Shown: positions 1 to 9,890 of the stretch, in pieces
Position numbering within the stretch: position 1 is the stretch's first letter
Layout of the letters: every line of letters starts with the position of its first letter
NCBI RefSeq assembly: GCF_022919115.1
Contig: NZ_CP095072.1
Location: 2,728,001-2,792,000 of the forward strand
DNA: 64,000 nucleotides
Source: Gracilibacillus caseinilyticus
Lineage (GTDB): Bacteria; Bacillota; Bacilli; Bacillales; Amphibacillaceae
Direction: 5' to 3'
The notes under the pieces: generated by a model
Seen by the model: only the letters and a program-made list of their open reading frames with translations
Database searches by the model: none
What the model was told of the DNA's origin: nothing
Made by a program: the position numbers and the translations under genes

Positions 1-3
1 CAT
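1..3 (-). CDS. Start codon of the next minus-strand gene (partial, leaves window)
   Basis: Read on the minus strand, positions 10 to 1 are AGGAGGAATG, a perfect ribosome binding site followed by an ATG at 3..1. A gene therefore begins at the window edge and continues outside it, 24 bases after the stop of the permease gene. In metal ABC operons ordered ATPase-permease, the third gene is usually the substrate-binding lipoprotein or a second permease. Only the start is visible, so the identity is inferred from operon order. Confidence 0.6.
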
Positions 4-27
4 TCCTCCTAAAAAAAGATTAATAGT

Positions 28-885
28 TTAAGTCAAAGAGGCTTTTTTTCTTTTAGCTTTTATCGTTTTCCAAATTAAACCGTGTTTTGGTGCGAGCAAG
101 AAGGCGATAATGAAAATGGCCGTTGACGATAACACAATCGTCGCTCCTGATGCTAGGTTATAAGTAAAACTGAAGAACAAGCCGACAATCGCTGATAAGA
201 CACCAATGCCTGCTGCAATAAAAATCATAACCCATAATCGCTCTGTCAACAGATAGGCTGTGGCAGCGGGAGTAATCAACATTGCTACAACTAATACAAT
301 ACCCACTGTTTGCAGGGAAGCTACTGTTACCATGGTCAATAGCGTCATCAGGAAGTAGTGAATCAGTCTGACTGGCAAACCATAAGCTGCCCCCATGGTT
401 TGGTCGAAGGAGGTGACCAATAGTTCTTTATAGAATAAATAAACTGCTAGGATGACAAATACACCGATTCCTAATGTCGTCCACATATCAGAGGAACGCA
501 CTGCTAACACATTGCCAAATAAAATATGGTACAAGTCTGTACTGCTTTTTAGCAAAGTAATCAGGATAATACCGCCAGCAAAGGCTGCTGTGAACATAAT
601 CCCGATCGATGTATCGTGCTTAATGCGACTGTTCTGTGAGACAAATCCGATAGCAAGTGCCGTTAAGACACCACTAAATACCGCCCCAAAGAAAAAGTTA
701 ATGCCAAACATATAAGAAATCGCTACTCCGGGAAGTACGGCATGAGAAATGGCATCACCCATCAAAGCCATTCCTCTTAAAATAATTAAGCAGCCGATCA
801 CACCACAGATAATACCAACCATGATGGAAGTAAATAATGCTTTTTGCAGAAAACCATATTCAAGTATAGCGTGTAAAAATTCCAT
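28..885 (-). CDS. Metal ABC transporter permease (ABC-3 family, probably Mn)
   Basis: The 285-residue protein is hydrophobic throughout, with about eight or nine membrane segments, as expected for ABC-3 family permeases of Mn/Zn/Fe uptake systems (MntC/MntD/PsaC/ZnuB type). The conserved cytoplasmic region with GMALMGDAISHAVLPG lies near residues 38-53 and matches the family's ATPase-contact loop. Its ATG overlaps the stop of the upstream ATPase gene by one base, so the two are translationally coupled. Another gene with a strong ribosome binding site starts 24 bases downstream. The metal cannot be read from the permease; the ATPase sequence favours manganese. Confidence 0.88.
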   Translation of the reverse strand: MEFLHAILEYGFLQKALFTSIMVGIICGVIGCLIILRGMALMGDAISHAVLPGVAISYMFGINFFFGAVFSGVLTALAIGFVSQNSRIKHDTSIGIMFTAAFAGGIILITLLKSSTDLYHILFGNVLAVRSSDMWTTLGIGVFVILAVYLFYKELLVTSFDQTMGAAYGLPVRLIHYFLMTLLTMVTVASLQTVGIVLVVAMLITPAATAYLLTERLWVMIFIAAGIGVLSAIVGLFFSFTYNLASGATIVLSSTAIFIIAFLLAPKHGLIWKTIKAKRKKASLT

Positions 886-1631
886 TACAATGTCACCCCG
901 ATTTCATTCATGAACGCAAATTGCCCTTGATAAGCTCTCCCAATCACTTCCGGCTGAAATACTTCGTCAACAGAACCAAAACCGATCAATTCTTTATTCA
1001 ATAGTATTAATTGATGAAAATAGTCGTTTGCCTTACTAAGATCATGGTGGACAACAATCACTGTTTTTCCTTGCTGGCAAAGCTCTTTCAGAATTTGGAT
1101 TATCGTTTCTTCGCTGGAGACATCGACGCCTACAAAAGGCTCATCCAAGAAAAAAAGATCTGCTTGTTGTGCTAATGCTCTCGCAAGAAAAACGCGTTGC
1201 TGCTGTCCTCCTGAGAGCTCTCCGATTTGTCTTTTGCTAAACTCTTTCATTCCGACTTTGTCTAAACATTGAATCGCCCATTTCTTATCTTTTTTGCTAG
1301 GCCTTCTAAATAATTTTAAGTGTGGGTACGTACCTAGCAATACAGCATCTATGACGGTAATGGGGAAATCCCAATCAATATCAGAACGTTGCGGAACATA
1401 TGCGATTTGTTTACGAGTATCTTTGATGGCTTTGCCCATTACCTTAACGCTGCCTTTGTCTCTAGGAATCAGATTCAGCATAGCTTTTAATAAAGTGGAT
1501 TTACCTGCACCATTCGGTCCGATAATGCCGACTAGATTCCCGGAGTTAATAGATAAGCTAACTCCTTTGATCGCTTCATTCCCATGATACGAAACATGAA
1601 GATTATTGATTGAAAGTGCCTCACTACCCAT
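885..1631 (-). CDS. Metal ABC transporter ATP-binding protein (probably Mn)
   Basis: A 248-residue ABC ATPase that energises the adjacent permease at the inner face of the membrane. Walker A is GPNGAGKST near residues 38-46, the signature is LSGGQQQRV near 139-147, Walker B is LFFLDEPF near 160-167, and the switch histidine is in VVHHD. The QIAYVPQRSDIDWDFP stretch is typical of manganese-type ATPases (MntB/PsaB/SitB) rather than ZnuC. It is the first gene of the minus-strand operon. An ATTTCT-CTTT-AGAAAT palindrome sits 40 bases upstream of the start and may be a metal-regulator site. Confidence 0.9.
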   Translation of the reverse strand: MGSEALSINNLHVSYHGNEAIKGVSLSINSGNLVGIIGPNGAGKSTLLKAMLNLIPRDKGSVKVMGKAIKDTRKQIAYVPQRSDIDWDFPITVIDAVLLGTYPHLKLFRRPSKKDKKWAIQCLDKVGMKEFSKRQIGELSGGQQQRVFLARALAQQADLFFLDEPFVGVDVSSEETIIQILKELCQQGKTVIVVHHDLSKANDYFHQLILLNKELIGFGSVDEVFQPEVIGRAYQGQFAFMNEIGVTL

Positions 1632-1670
1632 ATTCTTTCTCTCCTTTAAAAATTAGTAGTATATAATTTA

Positions 1671-1686
1671 ATTTCTCTTTAGAAAT
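1671..1686. promoter_or_regulatory. Palindrome upstream of the metal ABC operon
   Basis: The sequence ATTTCTCTTTAGAAAT is a 6-bp inverted repeat around a 4-base centre, inside a very AT-rich promoter region about 40 bases upstream of the ATPase start. Its place fits an operator for a metalloregulator such as MntR. It does not clearly match a consensus I can state, so the assignment is a guess. Confidence 0.3.
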
Positions 1687-1812
1687 AATATGTTATTAAT
1701 CTAATTAAAATTCATTAAAGATAAAAAGTTTCCTTGATGAAAATTATATGCATAAAACTAAAAATGTCAACTGTTATTTGAAAATATTTTGTTGAGATCA
1801 TGTGAAGTATGA

Positions 1813-1962
1813 GCAGGAGTAGCCCATTGTGAAAAGTTGATAGAGGGAAGAGCTGCTGTTGAATATGCTCAAAAATTAGAAAAAGGACAGACTATACCGC
1901 TTCCAAATCAGGTTAAGTTGGAATATAATGTACATATAAACGTTTTAAATTATCATTTTTAG
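1813..1962 (+). pseudogene. Possible C-terminal remnant of a periplasmic sugar-binding-like protein
   Basis: The frame from 1813 to the TAG at 1960-1962 is open for 49 codons but has no credible start and no ribosome binding site. Its translation contains IEGRAAVEYAQKLEKGQTIP, which resembles the C-terminal 'A-kLlkGe-vP' region of type I periplasmic sugar-binding proteins. It lies in the 430-base gap between the metal ABC operon and mqo. I see it as a possible decayed fragment. The match is short and could be chance. Confidence 0.25.
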
Positions 1963-2061
1963 TGATACACTATAAAATAGAATAGCTAATAATTAGAAAA
2001 GTTACGGACGAATCGGGTTCGTCTTCTTTTCAGTAAATCTTATCGAGTAAGGAAGGTAGAA

Positions 2062-3585
2062 ATGAGCGACTCACATATGAAAACAGACGTGATTTTAATA
2101 GGTGCTGGAATTATGAGTGCGACATTAGGGTCGATGTTGAAAGAACTAGATCCTGATATGGATATTACTGTATTTGAAAGACTGGACAAAGCAGGGGATG
2201 AAAGCTCGAATGAATGGAATAATGCAGGTACCGGGCATTCTGCTTTGTGTGAGTTGAATTATACGAAGGAAAATGCGGATGGTACGATTGATATAACGAA
2301 GGCTTTGAAGATCAATGAACAATTTCAAGTTTCGAAACAGTTTTGGTCTTACTTAGTTAACAATCAACGCCTTACACGTCCAAGTGAATTTATTGAACCG
2401 TTGCCTCACATGAGTTTTGTTCGAGGTGAGAGCAATGTAAGGTTTTTAAAAAAGCGTTTTGAAGCGCTTTCCGAGAATCCGTTGTTTGAAGGGATGGAGT
2501 TTTCGGATGATCCGGAGAAATTAATGGATTGGACGCCATTAATGATGAAAGAGCGGAATAACTCAGAACCAATTGCGGCAACGAAGATTGATACTGGAAC
2601 AGATGTGAATTTTGGCGCTTTAACGAGAAAGATGTTTGATCAGTTAGAAGAACAAAATGTATCGGTACAATATAAGCAAAATGTGGACGATATTAAACGG
2701 ACAAGTGATGGTGGCTGGGAATTAAAGATCCGTAACGTGGACAGTGGAGAAGTTGTACGCCATACAGCTAAGTTTGTTTTTATTGGTGCAGGTGGAGGTA
2801 GTTTACACCTGTTACAGAAATCAGGTATCCCGGAAGGCCGCAATATCGGTGGTTTCCCAGTAAGTGGCTTATTTATGGTTTGTAAAAATCCTGATGTGGT
2901 GGCACAGCACCATGCAAAAGTATATGGGAAGGCAAAAGTTGGGGCTCCACCAATGTCTGTACCACACCTTGATACGAGATTTATTGAAAACAAAAAATCA
3001 TTATTATTCGGACCTTTTGCTGGATTTTCGCCGAAATTCTTAAAGACTGGTTCAATGTTCGATTTAATTACATCAGTGAAGCCTGATAACCTGTTTACCA
3101 TGTTAGCGGCAGGTGCGAAAAACATGTCGTTGACGAAATATCTTATTGAGCAAGTGATGTTGTCGAAGGAAAAACGAATGGAAGAGCTAAGAGAATTTGT
3201 TCCTGATGCCAAAAGTGAAGATTGGGATATTGTGATAGCAGGTCAACGGGTCCAAGTTATTAAAGATACGGATGCAGGAAAAGGGACATTGCAATTTGGA
3301 ACAGAAGTGGTACATTCCGCAGATGGGACAATTGCTGCGTTACTAGGTGCATCACCAGGTGCTTCCACAGCTGTATCAGTCATGCTGCAAGTAATTAAAG
3401 AATGCTTTCCACATAAAATTGATGAATGGGAACCGAAGTTAAAAGAAATGATCCCTTCTTATGGTGAGGCTTTATTAGAAAACCCAGATTTAATTGAAGA
3501 AATCAAAACCACCACTGCGAAAGCATTGCAATTAAATGAGAGACCACAGTCAACAGACGATAACGATATTTTACAAGAAGTATAA
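2062..3585 (+). CDS. mqo: Malate:quinone oxidoreductase
   Basis: This 507-residue FAD enzyme oxidises malate to oxaloacetate at the membrane and passes electrons to quinone, bypassing NAD-dependent malate dehydrogenase in the TCA cycle. An N-terminal dinucleotide-binding motif ([14 protein letters not shown], residues 10-23) is followed by the family-typical [20 protein letters not shown] region, the [13 protein letters not shown] segment near 240 and a C-terminal [15 protein letters not shown] region near 433. Length matches the Mqo family (about 490-510). The start follows AAGGAAGG. A long hairpin overlapping the stop codon ends the transcript, so it appears monocistronic. Confidence 0.95.
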   Translation: MSDSHMKTDVILIGAGIMSATLGSMLKELDPDMDITVFERLDKAGDESSNEWNNAGTGHSALCELNYTKENADGTIDITKALKINEQFQVSKQFWSYLVNNQRLTRPSEFIEPLPHMSFVRGESNVRFLKKRFEALSENPLFEGMEFSDDPEKLMDWTPLMMKERNNSEPIAATKIDTGTDVNFGALTRKMFDQLEEQNVSVQYKQNVDDIKRTSDGGWELKIRNVDSGEVVRHTAKFVFIGAGGGSLHLLQKSGIPEGRNIGGFPVSGLFMVCKNPDVVAQHHAKVYGKAKVGAPPMSVPHLDTRFIENKKSLLFGPFAGFSPKFLKTGSMFDLITSVKPDNLFTMLAAGAKNMSLTKYLIEQVMLSKEKRMEELREFVPDAKSEDWDIVIAGQRVQVIKDTDAGKGTLQFGTEVVHSADGTIAALLGASPGASTAVSVMLQVIKECFPHKIDEWEPKLKEMIPSYGEALLENPDLIEEIKTTTAKALQLNERPQSTDDNDILQEV

Positions 3586-3618
3586 CTTGCTATAATAGCA
3601 AGTTGTACTTCTTTTTTG
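3575..3618 (+). terminator. Intrinsic terminator of mqo overlapping its stop codon
   Basis: AAGAAGTA-T-AACTTGCTAT, one base, then ATAGCAAGTT-G-TACTTCTT form an 18-bp stem with one internal mismatch, followed by a T run. The stem contains the mqo TAA (3583-3585). Confidence 0.85.
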
Positions 3619-3640
3619 CACTTAATTGTGGAAAAATACT

Positions 3641-3772
3641 TATAATACGGGTTATGTAAACTTCATGATTTGCTCTTAGATCATTTTGAAATAGGACATC
3701 GGTTTTAGCAAAGCTCCTAAAAATTGCTCCACGTCCTGTGGGGATCGTCTAGTTTCCATAATCCGTATTATA
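3641..3772. repeat. MITE-like intergenic repeat, copy A
   Basis: This 132-bp element begins TATAATACGGGTTATGT and ends CATAATCCGTATTATA, terminal inverted repeats shared with the copies at 9891, 28701 and 42505. Internally it carries GCAAAGCTCC and CGTCCTGTGGGG-like segments found inverted in the other copies. It has no coding potential and fills much of the mqo-aldolase gap. From 3773 to 4016 I see only AT-rich DNA and the aldolase ribosome binding site. Confidence 0.7.
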
Positions 3773-4016
3773 TCAATTGAATTTTGGACAATGATATATT
3801 TTTTGTTATCGAAAAATAAGTAAGAGAGAATGGATCTGGTTGAGACTAGTCAGGAGTATTCAATTAACCTGTGCTTATCTGAAGCGAATAGAAATATAGA
3901 CGGCAAATTAGGATAATAAATAGATGAATTTCGTTATAGGTATTCTATGCATATTTAGTACAATAGAGGTATAGCAGAGCATCTTTCGCGAGTTAACTAT
4001 AACAGGAGGGATCGTA

Positions 4017-5303
4017 ATGAATTTGGACATGTTTCATCCAGCTGATCAATTAATGATGTTTATGGAAAGAATTTATCAAAGTGGACTGACAACAACATCT
4101 GGAGGCAATATTTCGATTAAAGATGAAGAAGGCGATATTTGGATTACACCTGCAGGAGTGGATAAAGGCAGCTTAACAAGAGATGATATGGTGTGTGTCA
4201 AACCAGATGGAACGAAGGAAGGTCTTCATAAGCCTTCAAGTGAATTTCCTTTTCATCAACTTATTTATCAGGCGAGACCAGATTTGAAAGCGATTGTACA
4301 TGCGCACCCACCGGCACTTGTAGCATTTAGTATTGTGCGAAAAGCACCTAATACTAAGATTATGGCAAATGTGTATCAAACATGTGGTGAAGTCGCAATT
4401 GCCAAATACGGATTACCAGGCAGTAATGATCTAGGAGAAAAAATTGCAGCAGAATTCAAAAAGGGCTACCAATCCGTTATCCTTGAAAATCATGGTGTGG
4501 TAGTGGGAGACGATAATCTGTTTGATGCTTTCAAACGATTTGAAACATTGGATTTCTCGGCTCGCATTGAAGCAGAGGCTAATCGAATGGCTCCTGCCAA
4601 AGGGCTAGACACCGATACAATTGCCAAACACCAACACCAAAGTGAACTTGAAGAATTTGCTCCTGAATCATACAGCATTAAAGAAAGAGAGTTGCGTGCG
4701 AAGATGTGTAAGTTAATTCACCGTGCTTATAAACAAAAACTCTTTACGAGTACACAAGGCACTTTCTCTCAACGATTGACTGACGATTCGTTTTTGATAA
4801 CTCCATATGATATCGATCGTCATTATTTAGAATCAAGTGATATTGTACGGATTGAAAAGGGAAAAAGAGAGCGTGGAAAGATACCAAGTCGATCTGCTCG
4901 TTTGCATCAGTATATTTATGAAAAACATCCGCATATTGAGTCGATCATTTTGGCCCATCCGCCTCATGTAATGGCTTTTGCGGTGACAGATGCTGTATTG
5001 GATTCGAAAACGATTCCGGAGAGTTATATTTTAATGCGTGAAATTCCAAAATTACCTGCAATTTCACCACATACTGATCCCGAAAAAGTAGCGGATGTAT
5101 TCACACCTGCAACACCAATTGCTATTGTGGAGAATGAATGTGTTATTGTAACAGGATCTGATTTATTAAATGCTTTTGACCGCTTAGAGGTAGCAGATTA
5201 CAGTGCTCGTGCATTAATTGTCTCAAAGGATTTAGGGGAAATTGTTCAAATAGATGACCAAAGTATTCACGAGCTGGAGAAGGAATTTGGTTTACCGAAA
5301 TAA
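4017..5303 (+). CDS. Tandem-domain class II aldolase/adducin family protein
   Basis: The 428-residue protein holds two class II aldolase/adducin domains in tandem (roughly 1-205 and 220-425). The first has the expected Zn-site features: SSEFPFH near 76-82, HAHPP near 97-101 and ENHGVV near 159-164. The second keeps LAHPPHVMAF but has SRSARLH in place of the Glu-bearing motif and ENECVI in place of ENHGVI, so it lacks the catalytic Glu and the third metal His. One domain is probably catalytic and the other structural. Typical members (L-fuculose- or ribulose-5-phosphate type) are about 210-250 residues. The ATG follows AGGAGGGATCGTA. Substrate unknown; the gene stands alone. Confidence 0.85.
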   Translation: MNLDMFHPADQLMMFMERIYQSGLTTTSGGNISIKDEEGDIWITPAGVDKGSLTRDDMVCVKPDGTKEGLHKPSSEFPFHQLIYQARPDLKAIVHAHPPALVAFSIVRKAPNTKIMANVYQTCGEVAIAKYGLPGSNDLGEKIAAEFKKGYQSVILENHGVVVGDDNLFDAFKRFETLDFSARIEAEANRMAPAKGLDTDTIAKHQHQSELEEFAPESYSIKERELRAKMCKLIHRAYKQKLFTSTQGTFSQRLTDDSFLITPYDIDRHYLESSDIVRIEKGKRERGKIPSRSARLHQYIYEKHPHIESIILAHPPHVMAFAVTDAVLDSKTIPESYILMREIPKLPAISPHTDPEKVADVFTPATPIAIVENECVIVTGSDLLNAFDRLEVADYSARALIVSKDLGEIVQIDDQSIHELEKEFGLPK

Positions 5304-5310
5304 ATAGAAA

Positions 5311-5356
5311 AAAAGCGATTTTTCGAGCCATTGCAACGAAAAATCGCTTTTTGTTT
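5311..5356. terminator. Bidirectional terminator between aldolase and LCP genes
   Basis: AAAAAGCGATTTTTCG (5311-5326) pairs perfectly with CGAAAAATCGCTTTTT (5338-5353) around an 11-base loop, with A and T runs on both sides. It serves the two convergent genes. Confidence 0.9.
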
Positions 5357-5376
5357 ATCTCATGGATAACTTTTCT

Positions 5377-6426
5377 TTATTCTGTGGTAGTTTGATTTTC
5401 AGATGTAGAACCTTCGGTTGGTTCAGCTAATCCAAGTTCTGACTTCAGTTGTTGTGATGCTGTTCGTAAACCTTCTTCTGTTGGAACAAAGTAATAGGAA
5501 CCACCGATTACTTGATCCGATCCTTCTATTTCGTATGTTTTAATGCCAGAAGCATTCATAGAAGAGTAAGATTGTTGTAATTGATAAATCTCTGTCGCAC
5601 TTAGACTGGTTGTGATATTTTCACCTAAAATATCAGAAATTTCGCCAACCTTGAACAGTGTACCAGCAGAGATCGCCTGATCAATGGAAGCTTGTATAAA
5701 TTGACGTTGTCTTTCCTCACGTGAATAGATCGCATTGACATCGCGTTTTCTCATTCGAACAAACGCTAGCGCTTCTTCTCCATCTAATTTCTTTGTTCCT
5801 TTTTCAAAGTAAATACGAGCGTCATTATCGTAGAAATTCTTCTCCCAGAAAGGTTCTTTAATATCTACAGTAACACCACCTAGAGCATCAACTATCTCTT
5901 TGAAACCATCAAAGTTAACCGTTACATACTCATCAATTGGTATATCTAATTCTTCTTCTACTTTTTCGACGGTTAATTTGTTAGCTCCATAACCTGTAAT
6001 CGAACCATACGTATATGCGGCATTAATCTTGTGAGAACCAGCGTACTGACCAGCTTCCTCCTCGGTAAATTCTACTTGCGTGTCACGCGGAACAGAAGTC
6101 ATTGTCATTTGTTCTGTATCAGGGTTAAGTGTCACAACAATTTGTGTATCAGCACGACCATTTTTACCATCTGTTTCATAGTCTTCCACACCGATTAACA
6201 GAATCGAAATCGGATCATCACCGATCGTTACTGCTTCTTCTCTTTTCTCTGACTTACCTTCAGGTCGATTCAATTCTTCATGAGAATCTTGAGCTGCGCC
6301 AAATACATTCGTTAAAATATAAACTCCAAATGCGATAATTACTAGGACAATGAATAATAAAAACCAAAGGATTCTTTTTTTCCATGACTTCTTCTTTTTA
6401 CGTTTATCAGTTCTAAATTCAGCCAA
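5377..6426 (-). CDS. LytR-CpsA-Psr (LCP) family protein
   Basis: A 349-residue membrane-anchored LCP protein. After a basic cytoplasmic stretch (KRKKKKSWKKR) one membrane segment spans roughly residues 19-39. The extracellular LCP domain follows, with LLIGVEDYETDGKNGRADTQ, SVPRDTQVEF, HKINAAYTYG and FVRMRKRDVNAIYSREERQRQ, the arginine-rich polyprenyl-phosphate-binding motifs. LCP enzymes transfer wall teichoic acids or other anionic glycopolymers to peptidoglycan. The C-terminus is a short Thr/Glu-rich tail. Transcribed alone; it shares a bidirectional terminator with the aldolase gene. Which LCP paralogue (TagT/U/V-like) is not resolvable here. Confidence 0.92.
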   Translation of the reverse strand: MAEFRTDKRKKKKSWKKRILWFLLFIVLVIIAFGVYILTNVFGAAQDSHEELNRPEGKSEKREEAVTIGDDPISILLIGVEDYETDGKNGRADTQIVVTLNPDTEQMTMTSVPRDTQVEFTEEEAGQYAGSHKINAAYTYGSITGYGANKLTVEKVEEELDIPIDEYVTVNFDGFKEIVDALGGVTVDIKEPFWEKNFYDNDARIYFEKGTKKLDGEEALAFVRMRKRDVNAIYSREERQRQFIQASIDQAISAGTLFKVGEISDILGENITTSLSATEIYQLQQSYSSMNASGIKTYEIEGSDQVIGGSYYFVPTEEGLRTASQQLKSELGLAEPTEGSTSENQTTTE

Positions 6427-6780
6427 ATTACATACCTCGCTTACAATCTATTATTATATGAATTGCTTTTTTTCAGTAGAAACGTGCTTAAGTATACGCA
6501 ATATGCGTAAACAAATCAAGTCCTTCCACAATAATTCTACAATATTGTAATAAAGTCTCCACTAATTATTCGACGAAATACTTCGAAAAAGGTTACAGTT
6601 TTACATAAAAAAATTCTTAATATACATATTAGCTCTGTATTTTTGCGGATTGGGGGTGTTTGCATCTATTTTTTATCAAAACTTGTTGTAATGGATGCCC
6701 ATTGGGTTTTGAAACGTATCGAGATACCGTTATTTTTATTTAAAAGTATCTGGAATCATGTTAAAATAAAGCATATTATT

Positions 6781-7546
<766 letters not shown>

Positions 7547-7586
7547 CATTCTGTGCGTGGAGATGAAAAAGCAAAGGTAATGGTGT

Positions 7587-8034
7587 TAATAATACGGACT
7601 CTGTCAACTAGCTTAGTGGTGATTTTGAAATGATTCGTGTGCTTGGATACCGCTCCGGCCAATCACTTCTCGGGGCACGTCTGAAAATCCTGCGGGAGTC
7701 TACGTGATTGGCCTGCGCTATTGTGTTGGCTCTACAACTTATACAAGAGCTAGCACATTGAGCTGCTTATAATTGCCATGATAGCATTCGAATTCTACAT
7801 AACAATATGCCTAGCACCACTGCTTTTTCTGTTCCATACATTGTAGAAATTCCTTAAAGCTTAGGAAATATGCGGAGATTCCGCATGCGTCAGCGCGAGC
7901 TGAACATCCACTTTGTCTGTGCCTGTGTCTACAAGTATCGCTTCGAAGCGATTTTACTCGGTACAAGGCAGCAGAGAAGTTATTTATCAAAATAAGCAGA
8001 TCGAAACAGTTTACTTTACATAATCCGAATTATA
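7587..8034. repeat. Long composite variant of the MITE-like repeat (copy B)
   Basis: The region begins TAATAATACGGA and ends TTACATAATCCGAATTATA, like the shorter copies, but is about 450 bp. Inside are TGCTTGGATACCGCTCCGGCC, a second inverted GTGATTGGCC, and a segment ending AGCACCACTGCTTTTTCTG that recurs near 33,220. It also contains GC-rich hairpins such as ATCGCTTCGAAGCGAT. There is no open reading frame of note. It looks like a nested or fused pair of repeats. Confidence 0.5.
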
Positions 8035-8121
8035 GAAAGCTTTTTAAAATGTTAAGTTTAGATAAGGCTAAGCGGGTTTTACAAAAGTCTAACATGTAGC
8101 TATGATAATGCCCTCTCTGAT

Positions 8122-8934
8122 CTATGAAATGATTTTTCCTGGTGTTGGTGCTGTTGGGTATGGTGGCACAAATTGCGACAAAATATATTGATAGATAGCT
8201 TCTGAGACTGTTGTTTTTTCATTTCGTAAACCTTGATTACCGAACAATACATTAAATTCGAGAATATAGTAGTTGCCATTGCTTACGAGTACGTCAAATC
8301 CGGCATGATTAACGGATAATGTTCTGGCAATGGACAGTACTATATCAAGTGCATCATCAGGTATAAATTCGTTACAAATATCTCCACCTCTTGCCACATT
8401 ATGGAGAAATTCTCCCTCTGCGCCTACACGCCAATAGGCAGCGTGAATTTGATCACCTATGACACAAACACGTAGGTCTTTACCGTCATTCGGTAAGAAT
8501 TCTTGCACGTACAAGGCATCATTTTGTTCTGCATAAGTGCGGAATTGCGCCTCATTTTCTATTAAAAACACACCTTGTCCCATTGAATTCTTTGCTTCTT
8601 TTGCAACGAAAGGATAAGGGAAAGTTTCTAGTATATTTCCTATATTTTGAGCTGTGTTTGCTAGTATTTCTGTATAAGGAACATGCTGTGGAGTGATGGC
8701 TTGTAATACTCTGGTCATTTCGATTTTATTTTCGCCAAGTAGCATTGTTTCCACATTAGGGAAGATAGCTTTCTTTAAACCATAAACGAGTGTTGGGACT
8801 TGCCAGGTTTCTGGAAATAATAATACGTCAGCGTTTTTGATCACTTCTATTTCTTTAAACATATGATCCGGTTTAATATAAGTGACACCTGGGATACCAA
8901 TGGTACGAAAAGCATTAAACGATACTAATTTCAT
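8122..8934 (-). CDS. RimK-like ATP-grasp ligase
   Basis: A 270-residue ATP-grasp protein. After an N-terminal pre-ATP-grasp domain come PFVAKEAKNSMGQGVFLI (nucleotide loop, near 108-125), YVQEFLPNDGKDLRVCVIGD (near 145-164), AAYWRVGAEGEFLHNVARGG and YILEFNVLFGNQGL, with the Glu/Asn Mg ligands. This matches RimK/glutamate-ligase or cyanophycin-like ATP-grasp enzymes, which join an amino acid or peptide to a carboxylate. I chose the ATG at 8934 because GGAGAG lies at the right distance upstream; an ATG 24 bases earlier would place that site inside the gene. Substrate unknown; no operon partner. Confidence 0.82.
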   Translation of the reverse strand: MKLVSFNAFRTIGIPGVTYIKPDHMFKEIEVIKNADVLLFPETWQVPTLVYGLKKAIFPNVETMLLGENKIEMTRVLQAITPQHVPYTEILANTAQNIGNILETFPYPFVAKEAKNSMGQGVFLIENEAQFRTYAEQNDALYVQEFLPNDGKDLRVCVIGDQIHAAYWRVGAEGEFLHNVARGGDICNEFIPDDALDIVLSIARTLSVNHAGFDVLVSNGNYYILEFNVLFGNQGLRNEKTTVSEAIYQYILSQFVPPYPTAPTPGKIIS

Positions 8935-9149
8935 TTTTGTTCTCTCCATCTTTTTCACTTTATCAATCTTATAGTAGCACGTTTTCGAAAAAAAGCTAGA
9001 TGCTATTTTTGCTAAAATTGTAAATTATTTGTGATGTATTGTGATGTATTAAAATTGGGTATAAGCCTACAGCTGTAGCATTACTTTCTAAATTGATGGA
9101 AGTTCTATATAATATAGTGAAGTAGATATTACTGTTTGGAGTGAAGTCC

Positions 9150-9800
9150 TTGGTTAATGAAAGATGGAATAACAATGATGAAGCAATCGGTATTTCCTTG
9201 CCGGAGCAAATTGCGAAATACATACTAAAAAAAATTATGAAAGGAGAGTTGGTACAAGGAGACAAAATTGTAGAAGAATATATTGCCTCTGAGCTTAAGA
9301 CTAGTCGTGCCCCAGTAAGAGAAGCATTATATCTGCTGCAGGTTGATAATATTGTAGAACGTATTCCTAGAAGAGGTACAATCGTCAAATCCTTCACGGA
9401 TAAGGAAATAAAAGAATATGCAGAAGTCATGGCCGGATTAATTCAAATGGCTTTCGATATGTCCAAAGACAATTGGAGAAATCCAGCCGTTGTCGCAATC
9501 CTTGACCAAAAACTAGACGCATTGAATGAAGTCTTTGTAAAGCGGAAGCTGATAGACTATCAACAGAAGGCGAACTTATTGACCAGCTATTTCTTCGAGG
9601 TAGCTGACAATAAAGCTTTAAGCAAATTTTATCATGAGTCCGTTTATATTCTGAACGTATTCGCTCAAGTAAAATGGAAGGTAGACACGATGGAACATTT
9701 TCATCCGCAAATCAGCTGTATTGTCGCTTTACTAAAAGCCTCAAAAATTGAAGATGCCAAAGCCATTGTGCCGAATTTATTAATGGATACATTAGAGTAG
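9150..9800 (+). CDS. GntR family transcriptional regulator
   Basis: The N-terminal winged helix reads LPEQIAKYILKKIMKGELVQGDKIVEEYIASELKTSRAPVREALYLL in outline (roughly residues 15-62), followed by IPRRGTIVKSF and a helical C-terminal FCD-like effector domain. A TTG at 9150 is preferred because GGAG (9138-9141) lies 8 bases upstream; the GTG at 9141 would overlap that site. Total length is then 216. A terminator follows directly. The two SDR genes begin about 570 bases downstream past a repeat, so any regulatory link to them is only inferred from proximity. Confidence 0.85.
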   Translation: MVNERWNNNDEAIGISLPEQIAKYILKKIMKGELVQGDKIVEEYIASELKTSRAPVREALYLLQVDNIVERIPRRGTIVKSFTDKEIKEYAEVMAGLIQMAFDMSKDNWRNPAVVAILDQKLDALNEVFVKRKLIDYQQKANLLTSYFFEVADNKALSKFYHESVYILNVFAQVKWKVDTMEHFHPQISCIVALLKASKIEDAKAIVPNLLMDTLE

Positions 9801-9827
9801 GAGAGGTCTGAAACCTCTCTTTTTTTA
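9801..9827 (+). terminator. Terminator of the GntR gene
   Basis: GAGAGGT (9801-9807) pairs with ACCTCTC (9813-9819), followed by seven T residues, right after the stop codon. Confidence 0.85.
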
Positions 9828-9890
9828 CTGCAAAAAAAATATAAAAGTACAGTCATAGAAGTAACCATACTTAACAGGAAGATGGGTTCT

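Noticed and set aside
2640..3212. 190-codon frame opposite mqo
   Set aside because: It is the antisense shadow of a well-conserved enzyme gene, with no ribosome binding site or domain.
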